Shown in pieces: positions 1 to 7,365 of a stretch of 11,392 nucleotides of DNA. The position numbers and the translations under genes are program-made. Numbering within the stretch: the first letter of the stretch is position 1; every line of letters begins with the position of its first letter. This stretch comes from an uncultured Sutterella sp. (GTDB lineage Bacteria > Pseudomonadota > Gammaproteobacteria > Burkholderiales > Burkholderiaceae_F), in contig CAAGKD010000101.1 of assembly GCA_900770335.1 (NCBI GenBank), forward strand, positions 1 through 11,392, given 5' to 3'. The notes beneath the pieces are model-generated. The model was not told the DNA's origin, made no database searches, and saw only the letters and a program-made list of their open reading frames with translations.

Positions 1-1187
<1,187 letters not shown>

Positions 1188-1270
1188 GCCGGCGCAGGAC
1201 GGGCGGCGGCCGGGATGAACGCCCCCGATGAAGCCTTGAAGAAGCTCTCAATGAAGGCCGGACGAGGCTC

Positions 1271-1356
1271 TACAATGGCGCGCAACCGTTTTTCACCCGG
1301 GCCGTCGGGGCGGGAGGGAGGCCCCTCCCGCAGGCGCGCCCGACCCATTGCAGGAA
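1271..1356 (+). promoter_or_regulatory. yicC leader: -10-like box, hairpin and Shine-Dalgarno
   Basis: The 178 bp between ntrC and yicC hold a TACAAT (1271-1276) that could be a -10 box, though no good -35 lies 16-18 bp upstream. Downstream, GCGGGAGGG (1310-1318) pairs perfectly with CCCTCCCGC (1323-1331) around a 4-nt loop. An outer arm GTCGGG (1304-1309) can pair with CCCGAC (1339-1344), leaving a 7-nt bulge on the 3' side. No T-run follows, so it is not a terminator. AGGAA (1352-1356) sits 9 nt before the chosen ATG. The hairpin is clear in the sequence; the promoter is only a candidate. Confidence 0.35.
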
Positions 1357-1365
1357 CACACATCC

Positions 1366-2268
1366 ATGGCTCAAGTCGCCAGCATGACGGGCTACGCCGC
1401 GGCGGACGGGAAGACCCCCGCCGGACGCGTCACGGTGGAGTGCCGTTCGGTCAACTCCCGCTTCCTTGACATCACGCTTCGCTTGGACGACGCGCTGCGC
1501 TTCGCCGAGCCCGCCGTGCGCGAGCGCCTCCAGAAGCGCCTCACGCGCGGCAAGATCGAGGTGCGCATGTCGCTCGCCGAGGACGAGTCGGCGCTGCCCG
1601 CCGACGTGAACGCCGAGGCGCTCGGACGCCTCGCGGCGCTGCAGAACAAGATCCTCGCGCACGTGCCCGCCGCCCGCGAGCTCTCCGTCGCGGAGATCCT
1701 CGAGATGCCCGGCATCGCCGCCTCGGGCGCGACGGACCGCGACGCGCTCCTCGCGGCCGTCCTCGCGATCCTTGACGAGGCGCTCGAGCAGTTCGTCGCC
1801 GCGCGCGCCCGCGAGGGCGCAGCCCTCGCGAAGGTTCTCCTCGGGTACTGCGACACGATGTCCGAGGTCGTCAAGGAGGTCCGCGGCGCGATTCCGCAGA
1901 TCGTCGCGCAGCTCGAGAGCCGCCTCTCGACGCGCCTCGAGGAGGCGCTCGGCGCCGCGCTCGCCGAGAAGAGCGCCCTCACGAAGGAGGAGGTCTCGGA
2001 CCGCATCCGCCAGGAGGTGACCCTCTACGCGATCAAGATGGACGTCGACGAGGAGATGAACCGCCTCGACACGCACTTGGGCGAAGTGCGGCGCCTCCTC
2101 GCCGCGGGCGGCCCCGTCGGCCGCAGGCTCGACTTCATGGCCCAGGAGATGAACCGCGAGGCGAACACCCTCGGCTCCAAGGCCGCCGCGATCGAGATGA
2201 CCCGCGCCTCGCTCGCCCTCAAGGTGACGATCGACCAGCTGCGCGAGCAGATCCAGAATCTTGAATGA
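1366..2268 (+). CDS. yicC: YicC family endoribonuclease
   Basis: A 300-residue YicC protein (E. coli YicC is about 287). The N-terminus MAQVASMTGYA has the family's SMTxYA opening, followed by VECRSVNSRFLDITLRL (24-40) and RGKIEVRMSL (61-70). The C-terminal domain (about 208-300) carries DVDEEMNRLDTHL (226-238) and GRRLDFMAQEMNREANTLGSKA-type residues (252-273), typical of DUF1732. Family knowledge: YicC proteins are endoribonucleases, and E. coli YicC takes part in small-RNA turnover. The ATG at 1366 was chosen over a TTG at 1348 because AGGAA lies 9 nt upstream and the protein then begins in register with relatives. gmk follows after 10 bp, so the two are probably co-transcribed, as in other proteobacteria. 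Confidence 0.92.
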   Translation: MAQVASMTGYAAADGKTPAGRVTVECRSVNSRFLDITLRLDDALRFAEPAVRERLQKRLTRGKIEVRMSLAEDESALPADVNAEALGRLAALQNKILAHVPAARELSVAEILEMPGIAASGATDRDALLAAVLAILDEALEQFVAARAREGAALAKVLLGYCDTMSEVVKEVRGAIPQIVAQLESRLSTRLEEALGAALAEKSALTKEEVSDRIRQEVTLYAIKMDVDEEMNRLDTHLGEVRRLLAAGGPVGRRLDFMAQEMNREANTLGSKAAAIEMTRASLALKVTIDQLREQIQNLE

Positions 2269-2278
2269 GAATTCAGTC

Positions 2279-2944
2279 ATGAACGAAACGCTCATCGGCC
2301 AGGCGGCCGCCCCGGCCTCCCTCCGCCATCCCGGCAGGCTCTTTCTCGTCACCGCCCCCTCGGGCGCGGGCAAGTCCTCGCTCGTCAACGCCCTGCTCGA
2401 GCGCCAGCCCAACATCCGCCTCTCGATCTCCTCGACGACGCGCGCGCCGCGTCCGGGCGAGGTGAACGGCCGCGAGTACCACTTCATCACCGAGACGATG
2501 TTCCTCGACATGAAAAACCGCGGGGAGTTCCTCGAGACCGCCTTCGTGCACGGCAACTACTACGGCACGAACCGCACCTGGATCGAGGCGCAGATGGCCC
2601 AGGGCAACGACGTGCTCCTTGAGATCGACTGGCAGGGCGCGCGCCAGGTGCGCGCAAAGTTCGGCGGCACCGTCGGCATCTTCATCCTGCCGCCCTCGAT
2701 CGAGGCGCTCGAGTGGCGCCTGCACCACCGCGGAACGGACTCGGACCAGACGATCACGCGCCGCCTGATGGGCGCAGGCGCGGAGATCGCGCATGCCCCC
2801 GAATTCGAGTACGTTATAATCAATGAAGATTTTGACACGGCCCTCAGCCAGCTTGAGGCCATCGTGACGGCGAGCCGGCTCACGTTCGAGCAACAGGCCC
2901 TGCGTTGCCACGATCAGTTCGCGAACCTCGGGGTTCCGGTCTGA
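2279..2944 (+). CDS. gmk: Guanylate kinase
   Basis: A 221-residue cytosolic kinase converting GMP (or dGMP) and ATP to GDP and ADP. It shows the P-loop APSGAGKSS (26-34), the GMP-binding segment SSTTRAPRPGE followed by GREYHF (51-69), FVHGNYYGT (89-97), the ATP lid RLHHRGTDSDQTITRRL (147-163) and the C-terminal EYVIINEDF (177-185). All are diagnostic of Gmk. Length is slightly above the usual 205-210 because of about 18 extra N-terminal residues. The ATG at 2279 is preferred to a TTG at 2261, which would overlap the yicC stop. No strong Shine-Dalgarno is visible, so translational coupling to yicC is plausible. Gmk supplies GDP/GTP for nucleic acids and for (p)ppGpp made by SpoT downstream. 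Confidence 0.96.
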   Translation: MNETLIGQAAAPASLRHPGRLFLVTAPSGAGKSSLVNALLERQPNIRLSISSTTRAPRPGEVNGREYHFITETMFLDMKNRGEFLETAFVHGNYYGTNRTWIEAQMAQGNDVLLEIDWQGARQVRAKFGGTVGIFILPPSIEALEWRLHHRGTDSDQTITRRLMGAGAEIAHAPEFEYVIINEDFDTALSQLEAIVTASRLTFEQQALRCHDQFANLGVPV

Positions 2945-3015
2945 GTTTGGACTCGCTGGCCCGGGCCGTTTCATTTTCCCGGACAATCCCCTTTTTCCTT
3001 CACCTGAAGACTCAA

Positions 3016-3216
3016 ATGGCACGCATTACCGTTGAAGACTGCCTGAAGAAGATTCCCAACCGCTTCCAGATGGTTCTGGTCGCGGCCTACCGCGCGCGCC
3101 AGATCTCCTCGGGCTACGCCCCGAAGATCGACGCAAAGGACAAGCCCGCCGTCATCGCCCTTCGCGAGGTCGCCGACGGCCTGGTGGGAACGGACATGCT
3201 CAAGCATGTGCAGTAA
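3016..3216 (+). CDS. rpoZ: DNA-directed RNA polymerase subunit omega
   Basis: A 66-residue omega subunit, which chaperones beta' into RNA polymerase and in proteobacteria forms part of ppGpp-binding site 1. The N-terminus MARITVEDCLKKIPNRFQMV and the body RARQISSGYAPKID, KDKPAVIALREVADG are typical. The length suits betaproteobacterial omegas (about 67) rather than the 91-residue E. coli protein. The ATG at 3016 was taken for its match to family N-termini. Residues upstream in the same frame belong to gmk sequence read out of frame. The 71-bp gap from gmk contains TTGGAC (2947-2952), but no convincing -10 box follows at normal spacing, so separate transcription is not shown. A hairpin with T-run follows the gene. 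Confidence 0.95.
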   Translation: MARITVEDCLKKIPNRFQMVLVAAYRARQISSGYAPKIDAKDKPAVIALREVADGLVGTDMLKHVQ

Positions 3217-3244
3217 GCGCCGGATCCGCTTCAATGCCTGACTG

Positions 3245-3306
3245 ACGGCCGGGTCGCCGCTCCGCCATGCCCCGCATGGAGAAGCCGCGCCGGCCGTTTT
3301 CTTTTC
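3245..3306 (+). terminator. Putative rho-independent terminator after rpoZ
   Basis: ACGGCCGG (3245-3252) pairs with CCGGCCGT (3290-3297), and the second arm runs straight into TTTTCTTTT (3297-3305). Inside the loop, CCATGC (3265-3270) and GCATGG (3274-3279) form a second hairpin around CCC. The result is a long nested structure with a U-rich tail. It would separate or attenuate transcription between rpoZ and spoT. The outer stem is 8 bp around a large loop, so its efficiency is uncertain. Confidence 0.55.
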
Positions 3307-3326
3307 CTCAAACCCAGCCGCGCTCC

Positions 3327-3360
3327 GCCGCCCGCAGAGGGCGGCCGGACGGCCTCCGGC
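3327..3360 (+). other. Two adjacent stem-loops in the rpoZ-spoT gap
   Basis: GCCGCCC (3327-3333) pairs with GGGCGGC (3339-3345) around GCAGA. Immediately after, GCCGGA (3344-3349) pairs with TCCGGC (3355-3360) around CGGCC. The arms overlap by two bases, so they are largely but not fully compatible. They lie about 105 bp before the spoT ATG, with no T-run directly after them. They may be leader structure for spoT, or chance pairing in GC-rich DNA. Confidence 0.3.
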
Positions 3361-3465
3361 AGGACGATGAGGCCCCGCGGCCCGTTCCATTCTTCTCTTT
3401 GGGACGCCAGGCCGGCCGCGGCGGCGGCGTCCCGCCCGGTGCAGCAACTCGAGCAGGAACACACC

Positions 3466-5832
3466 ATGGCCCAAGACAACGCCCCGGTCTATCCGGAGGA
3501 CATGTACGCAACGGCCGACGAGGGCGTCAAACCCATGCCAGTGCCGGCGCAGGCCCGCAAGCCCATCTCGCCCTTCGGCTTCGCCAAGCACGCCGCGCGG
3601 CCGCCCCTGCCCGTGCCCGCCATCCCCGCGAAGCTTCCCGACGCGGATCTGCCTCTTTTCACGCCGCAGGCCGCCGACGGCGTCGTCACCGCGCAGGCGC
3701 TCGTCGACACCTGCCGGCTCTATCTCGCGCAGGACGACGTCGAGCGGATCCGCGAGGCCTACCGCTACGCCGACAACGCGCACCTCGGACAGTTCAGAAA
3801 GTCGGGCGAGCCCTACATCACGCACCCGATCGCCGTGGCGTCGATCCTCGCCTCCTGGCGCATGGACGCCGAGACGGTCGAGGCGGGCCTCATGCACGAC
3901 GTCCTCGAGGACACGGGCACGAGCAAGCGCGAGATGGCCGAGAAGTTCGGCATCGAGGTCGCGGACCTGGTTGACGGCGTCTCCAAGCTCGACAAGCTCA
4001 AGTTCTCCTCGAACGCCATCGCGCAGGCCGAGAGCTTCCGCAAGATGCTCCTCGCGATGTCGCGCGACGTGCGCGTCATCCTCGTCAAGCTCGCCGACCG
4101 CTTGCACAACATGCGCACGCTCGGCGTGATGCGCCCCGAGAAGCGCGCCCGCATCGCCCGCGAGACCCTGGACATCTATGTGCCGATCGCGCACCGGCTC
4201 GGCCTGAACAACGTGTTCCGCGAGCTCCAGGAGCTCTCGTTCGCGAACCGCTACCCCCTGCGCTACCGGGTGCTCTACGAGAACGTGCTCAAGACGCGCC
4301 AGAACCGCCGGGCCTTCCTCGAGAAGGTTCTCAACGAGGCCAAGGCCGTGCTCGCCAAGGCCGGCATCCCCTGCCGCATCCTCGGCCGCGACAAGACGAT
4401 CTACGGCATCTACAACAAGATGCGCGAGAAGCGCCTCTCCTTCTCCGACGCCCTCGACATCTACGGCTTCCGCATCGTCGTGAAGACCCGCGACGACTGC
4501 TACCTCGCGCTCGGCGTCCTGCACCAGCGCTGGAAGCCCGTCAACTCGCGCTTCAAGGACTTCATCGCGATCCCGAAGTCAAACGGCTACCAGTCGATAC
4601 ACACGACGGTGATCGGGCCGGACGGCACGCCCGTGGAGTTTCAGCTCCGAACCGAGTCGATGCACCGCATCGACGAGGACGGCATCCTCGTGCACTGGCT
4701 CTACGCCTCGAGCGACGACACGAGCGACCTGCAGTCGCGCACCGCCGCCTGGCTGCAGAACCTCCTCGAGATCCAGCGCACGAGCTCGGACAGCACGGAG
4801 TTCCTCGAGAACATCAAGGTCGACCTCTTCCCCAACCAGATCTACGTCTTCACGCCGCGCGGGAAGATCATTTCGCTGCCGAAGGGCTCGACGCCCATTG
4901 ACTTCGCCTACGAGATCCACACGGACGTGGGCAACCACACGCTCGCCGCGCGCGTGAACGGCGAGCCGCGCGCGCTCACGGACTCCTTGAAGAACGGCGA
5001 CCTCGTGCAGATCGAGACCTCGCCCGACGCGCACCCGAACCCGCAGTGGCTCGCCGCAGTGCACTCCGGCCGCGCGCGCGCGGAGATCCGCCAGTACCTG
5101 AGGAGCTGCCAGTTCGACGAGTCGACCCGCATCGGCCGGCTCGCCCTCGAGGCGGTCGCCGCCGAACAGAAGATTGATCTCATGGAGGTCCCGAGCTCGG
5201 TCGAGCGCAAGCTCATCGCCGAGTTCGGCACCGAAAGCCTCGCCTCGCTCTACGCGATGATCGGCCTCGGCAAGGCGTTGCCGGCGGCGGTCCTGCATCG
5301 CCTTCGCATGATCATGCGCGAGGAGAACCTCGAGAACCCCGCGGACGATCTGCCCGCGGTCATCGTGAACGGCAACGAGGGCGTCGCGCAGCACCTCGCC
5401 GTGTGCTGCCACCCGATTCCGGGCGACGAGATCACGGGCTACAACCGCCCAGGCGTGGGCCTCACGGTCCACCGCGAGGACTGCCCGCACGCCGCGCGCG
5501 GCAAGCAGGCCGACCCCAGGCGCTGGATGCACCTCGAATGGGGCGCCGTCAAGCCCGGCGCGCACTTCGCCGTGCCGCTCGAAGTGCGCGTGAAGGACTC
5601 GCACGCGGGCCTCGCCTCGGTCGCGGCCGCCGTGTCGGAGGCCAATTCGAGCATCACCGCGGTGACGCTCGACGAGGCGGGCCAGGAGCACCTCATCCAT
5701 GTGACGGTGCTCGTGCGCGACCGCAACCACCTCATCCACGTCGTGCGCACGATCCGCCAGAACGACGTCGTGCTCAAGGTCAAGCGCGTCCTCGAGGAGG
5801 GCGCGACGACCCGCAGGACCATTCCCATCTGA
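3466..5832 (+). CDS. spoT: Bifunctional (p)ppGpp synthetase/hydrolase (RSH, SpoT type)
   Basis: A 788-residue cytosolic RSH enzyme that makes (p)ppGpp from GTP/GDP plus ATP and degrades it. The hydrolase HD domain is intact: YITHP (H120), HDVLEDT (144-150), KLADRLHNMRTL (208-219). The synthetase follows: DIYGFRIVV (331-339), SRFKDFIAIPKSNGYQSIHT (361-380), VEFQLRTESMH (390-400), HWLY. RFKD (362-365) is the RxKD form of bifunctional enzymes, not the ExDD of monofunctional RelA. Then come TGS (about 452-517), the zinc-finger-like AVCCHPIPGDEI (645-656) with HREDCPHA (669-676), and a C-terminal ACT domain (about 702-773). The ATG at 3466 has CAGGAA 7 nt upstream. The first ~75 residues are a Pro/Ala-rich extension absent from E. 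coli SpoT (702 residues). In-frame starts as early as 3367 are less likely because they overlap leader hairpins. Confidence 0.96.
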   Translation: MAQDNAPVYPEDMYATADEGVKPMPVPAQARKPISPFGFAKHAARPPLPVPAIPAKLPDADLPLFTPQAADGVVTAQALVDTCRLYLAQDDVERIREAYRYADNAHLGQFRKSGEPYITHPIAVASILASWRMDAETVEAGLMHDVLEDTGTSKREMAEKFGIEVADLVDGVSKLDKLKFSSNAIAQAESFRKMLLAMSRDVRVILVKLADRLHNMRTLGVMRPEKRARIARETLDIYVPIAHRLGLNNVFRELQELSFANRYPLRYRVLYENVLKTRQNRRAFLEKVLNEAKAVLAKAGIPCRILGRDKTIYGIYNKMREKRLSFSDALDIYGFRIVVKTRDDCYLALGVLHQRWKPVNSRFKDFIAIPKSNGYQSIHTTVIGPDGTPVEFQLRTESMHRIDEDGILVHWLYASSDDTSDLQSRTAAWLQNLLEIQRTSSDSTEFLENIKVDLFPNQIYVFTPRGKIISLPKGSTPIDFAYEIHTDVGNHTLAARVNGEPRALTDSLKNGDLVQIETSPDAHPNPQWLAAVHSGRARAEIRQYLRSCQFDESTRIGRLALEAVAAEQKIDLMEVPSSVERKLIAEFGTESLASLYAMIGLGKALPAAVLHRLRMIMREENLENPADDLPAVIVNGNEGVAQHLAVCCHPIPGDEITGYNRPGVGLTVHREDCPHAARGKQADPRRWMHLEWGAVKPGAHFAVPLEVRVKDSHAGLASVAAAVSEANSSITAVTLDEAGQEHLIHVTVLVRDRNHLIHVVRTIRQNDVVLKVKRVLEEGATTRRTIPI

Positions 5833-5854
5833 CCGGACTCAGGATCAGGCCAAG

Positions 5855-5944
5855 TTGAGGGAGCCTCAATGCGCCGCGGGCCGGAGGAAGCGGAAGCTCC
5901 TCGCGGCCCGCGACCGTCTTCAAGGGCGGGTCGCCGCCCTCAAG
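5855..5944. terminator. Stem-loops between convergent spoT and greB, likely bidirectional terminator
   Basis: Three hairpins fill the 115 bp between the convergent stop codons. TTGAGG (5855-5860) pairs with CCTCAA (5864-5869). CGCGGGCCG (5875-5883) pairs with CGGCCCGCG (5904-5912); this stem continues through GAGG/CCTC and AGC/GCT, with single-base bulges, to a GGAA tetraloop (5892-5895). AGGGCGG (5923-5929) pairs with CCGCCCT (5934-5940). No long T-run follows on either strand. Their place between two converging genes argues for termination or 3'-end protection, but rho-independent action is not shown. Confidence 0.5.
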
Positions 5945-5947
5945 CCG

Positions 5948-6505
5948 TCAGGGAGCCGGCTGCGCGTTCGTGTACGTCACCTCGAGGATCTCGAGCGTGT
6001 CCACGCCCGCCGGGTGCGTGCTCGTCGCGGGCGTGGGGAGCTTCACCTCGTCGCCCTCATGGCGCTTGAGAAAGACCCGGGCGATCGGGCTGATCCAGCT
6101 CACGTCGCCGTGCTCGGCGTCGGCCTCGTCGATGCCGACGATGCGGATCTTCCGCTCCTCGCCGCGCTGATTGCAGTAGAGCACCGTCGCGCCGAAGAAG
6201 ACCTGGTCGGTCTCGGGATGCGACTCCGGGTCGACGACCTCAGCCGACTCGATGCGCTTGTTGAGAAAGCGGATGCGGCGGTCGATCTCGCGCAGGCGCT
6301 TCTTGCCGTAGAGGTAGTCGCCGTTCTCGGAGCGGTCGCCGTTGCTCGCCGCCCAGGAGACCACGTTCACGACCTCGGGGCGCTCGACGTTGACGAGGCG
6401 CTCGCGCTCGTCAAGAAGCCGCCTGTAGCAGGCGGGCGTCATGTAGTTCTTCGTGTTGGGGGGAAGCCCGGGCAGCTTCACCTCGTCGTCGTCCTCTTGG
6501 GCCAT
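5948..6505 (-). CDS. greB: Transcription elongation factor GreB
   Basis: A 185-residue Gre factor that enters the RNAP secondary channel and stimulates cleavage of backtracked RNA. The N-terminal coiled coil (about 22-95) contains ERPEVVNVVSWAASNGDRSE (41-60) followed by NGDYLYGKKRLREIDRR. The acidic tip GDRSENGDY (56-64) is the catalytic Mg-binding loop. The FKBP-like C-terminal domain starts near VFFGATV (102-108) and includes RIVGIDEAD and SPIARVFLKRHEGDE. WAAS, YxxKKRLREIDRR and VFFGAxV identify GreB rather than GreA. It is about 27 residues longer than E. coli GreB, mostly from an acidic N-terminal tail and a longer C-terminus. The start is well supported: on the minus strand AAGGAG lies about 7 nt before the ATG. 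The gene converges on spoT and lies downstream of tRNA-Ala. Confidence 0.96.
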   Translation of the reverse strand: MAQEDDDEVKLPGLPPNTKNYMTPACYRRLLDERERLVNVERPEVVNVVSWAASNGDRSENGDYLYGKKRLREIDRRIRFLNKRIESAEVVDPESHPETDQVFFGATVLYCNQRGEERKIRIVGIDEADAEHGDVSWISPIARVFLKRHEGDEVKLPTPATSTHPAGVDTLEILEVTYTNAQPAP

Positions 6506-6559
6506 GGATCACTCCTTCCTGTGTGAACGACCGGGCCGTGCCGGCGTTCCGGATCAGAT

Positions 6560-6575
6560 TGAAACATCCGTTTCA
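6560..6575. promoter_or_regulatory. Inverted repeat TGAAAC-N4-GTTTCA upstream of greB
   Basis: A perfect 6+4+6 dyad (TGAAAC, ATCC, GTTTCA) lies 55 bp upstream of the greB start, between greB and the tRNA-Ala terminator. It is AT-richer than its surroundings. It could be an operator in the greB promoter or a small RNA hairpin. I see no convincing -35/-10 pair next to it. Confidence 0.3.
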
Positions 6576-6589
6576 CCATGCAGCTCCAG

Positions 6590-6630
6590 AAATGAACGAA
6601 GCCCGCAACACCGATGATGTTGCGGGCTTC
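6590..6630 (-). terminator. Rho-independent terminator of tRNA-Ala
   Basis: GAAGCCCGCAACA (6598-6610) pairs perfectly over 13 bp with TGTTGCGGGCTTC (6618-6630) around a 7-nt loop. On the minus strand it lies 7 nt after the encoded CCA and is followed by GTTCATTTCT, a T-rich tail. This should end the tRNA transcript before greB. Confidence 0.85.
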
Positions 6631-6637
6631 TGAATCC

Positions 6638-6713
6638 TGGTGGAGAAGAGGAGGATCGAACTCCCGACCTCTGCATTGCGAACGCAGCGCTCTCCCAGCT
6701 GAGCTACTTCCCC
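6638..6713 (-). tRNA. tRNA-Ala (anticodon CGC)
   Basis: A complete 76-nt cloverleaf read on the minus strand. Acceptor GGGGAAG pairs with CTTCTCC and contains the G3-U70 wobble that is the alanine identity element. D-arm: GCTC, AGCTGGGA, GAGC. Anticodon arm: CTGCG, TTCGCAA, TGCAG, with anticodon CGC at 6680-6678. Variable loop AGGTC; T-arm: GGGAG, TTCGATC, CTCCT. The discriminator is A73 and CCA is encoded (6640-6638). It reads GCG alanine codons, which are very frequent in this window. It has its own promoter and terminator. Confidence 0.96.
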
Positions 6714-6737
6714 GTACCGGCGAACCGGAGGAGACGA

Positions 6738-6766
6738 ATTGTGCACGCGAAGCCTGGATTCAGCAA
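6738..6766 (-). promoter_or_regulatory. Candidate promoter of tRNA-Ala
   Basis: On the minus strand, TTGCTG (6766-6761) and CACAAT (6743-6738) are separated by 17 bp, giving a predicted start about 18 nt upstream of the mature tRNA 5' end. The -10 matches TATAAT at 4 of 6 positions, while the -35 keeps only TTG. DNA just upstream is AT-rich, as expected for a strong stable-RNA promoter. Confidence 0.45.
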
Positions 6767-6781
6767 GTCTTTCTCTCATTT

Positions 6782-6799
6782 ATACCGCATTTGCGGTAT
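6782..6799. promoter_or_regulatory. 18-bp operator-like dyad between tRNA-Ala and holC
   Basis: ATACCGCA, TT, TGCGGTAT is a perfect 8+2+8 inverted repeat in an AT-rich patch between divergent tRNA-Ala and holC. Its centre lies about 60 bp upstream of the predicted tRNA start and 90 bp upstream of the holC ATG. A TATAAA on the minus strand (6784-6779) overlaps its left end. The arrangement resembles a regulator binding site. I do not recognise the protein that would bind it. Confidence 0.4.
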
Positions 6800-6879
6800 T
6801 CAGCTTCTTTCCCCCGACGGCGTCCGGACGAGGGAGGATGGCGGGGAGCCGCCGGCGCGCTTGGGCGATAATGTCGCTC

Positions 6880-7308
6880 ATGCAGAGAATCGACTTCCAC
6901 TTCAACGTCCCCGACAGACTCCGCTACGCCTGCCTCGTCGCCCGCACCGTCCATCGGCGCGGCCTTACGCTCGCGCTCTGGTCGTCCGACGCGGGGCGTC
7001 TCGGAGCGCTCGACCGTCTGCTCTGGCGCTTCGACGACCTGACGTTCCTGCCGCACGCAGTCGCCTCGAGCCCGCAGGCGGCCGAGACGCCGATCCTGCT
7101 CTCGACGAACCTCGCCGAGCTCCGGGGCGACGTGCTGCTGCTCCTTGACGACCATCTGCCCGAGGGCTGGAAGGACGCGTTCGAGCGCTTTTCGCGCATC
7201 ATCGACGTCGTGAGCACGGATCCCGAGGAGCTCAGGCTCTCGCGGGACCGCTACCGCGCCTACCGCAAGGCGGGCGTCGAGCTCGCCGCCTTCGACCGCA
7301 GGCAGTGA
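6880..7308 (+). CDS. holC: DNA polymerase III subunit chi
   Basis: A 142-residue chi subunit (E. coli HolC is 147). It pairs with psi in the clamp-loader complex and binds SSB during replication. It starts MQRIDFHFNVPDRLRYACLV, has a central LTFLPHAV and TPILLSTN, continues with DVLLLLDD and FSRIIDVV, and ends with the family signature RDRYRAYRKAGVELAAFD (122-139). The ATG at 6880 matches betaproteobacterial N-termini. An ATG at 6871 would add three residues. No Shine-Dalgarno is visible, and GATAAT (6867-6872) just upstream raises the possibility of a leaderless or very short-leader mRNA, though no -35 accompanies it. In-frame codons farther upstream run through the tRNA promoter region and are not coding. 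An unknown gene follows after 57 bp, then valS. Confidence 0.9.
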   Translation: MQRIDFHFNVPDRLRYACLVARTVHRRGLTLALWSSDAGRLGALDRLLWRFDDLTFLPHAVASSPQAAETPILLSTNLAELRGDVLLLLDDHLPEGWKDAFERFSRIIDVVSTDPEELRLSRDRYRAYRKAGVELAAFDRRQ

Positions 7309-7365
7309 GCCCTCGAGCTTCCGCAAGAGAAAAGAAGTCCCCCCCTCCAGAGGAGTCCCAGTTGA

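Noticed and set aside
1215..1365. Possible small gene starting ATG at 1215 (MNAPDEALKKL...)
   Set aside because: The frame soon becomes Arg/Gly/Pro-rich, runs through the yicC leader hairpin into yicC, and has no supporting ribosome-binding site or family signal.
2815..2820. Perfect TATAAT inside gmk, and TTGACA at 2832-2837
   Set aside because: The TATAAT encodes part of the conserved EYVIINEDF segment. No matching -35 lies upstream, and the TTGACA lies downstream of it with no -10 at 17 bp.
3367..3465. Upstream ATG start for spoT adding 33 residues
   Set aside because: No ribosome-binding site stands at suitable spacing, the added residues look like translated leader, and the ATG at 3466 has CAGGAA 7 nt upstream.
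2971..4524. 517-residue open frame antisense to rpoZ and spoT
   Set aside because: Low-complexity composition mirrors GC-rich codons of the opposite strand, and it crosses two real genes and the intergenic terminator.
6573..6779. Minus-strand open frame of 68 residues containing VAQLGERCVRNAEVGSSILL
   Set aside because: It is the conceptual translation of the tRNA-Ala gene and flanks. This phrase is a well-known spurious product of tRNA genes.
6739..6879. Upstream in-frame extension of holC
   Set aside because: It would translate the tRNA-Ala promoter and dyad region. HolC relatives begin at the (M)xRIDFHFN segment.
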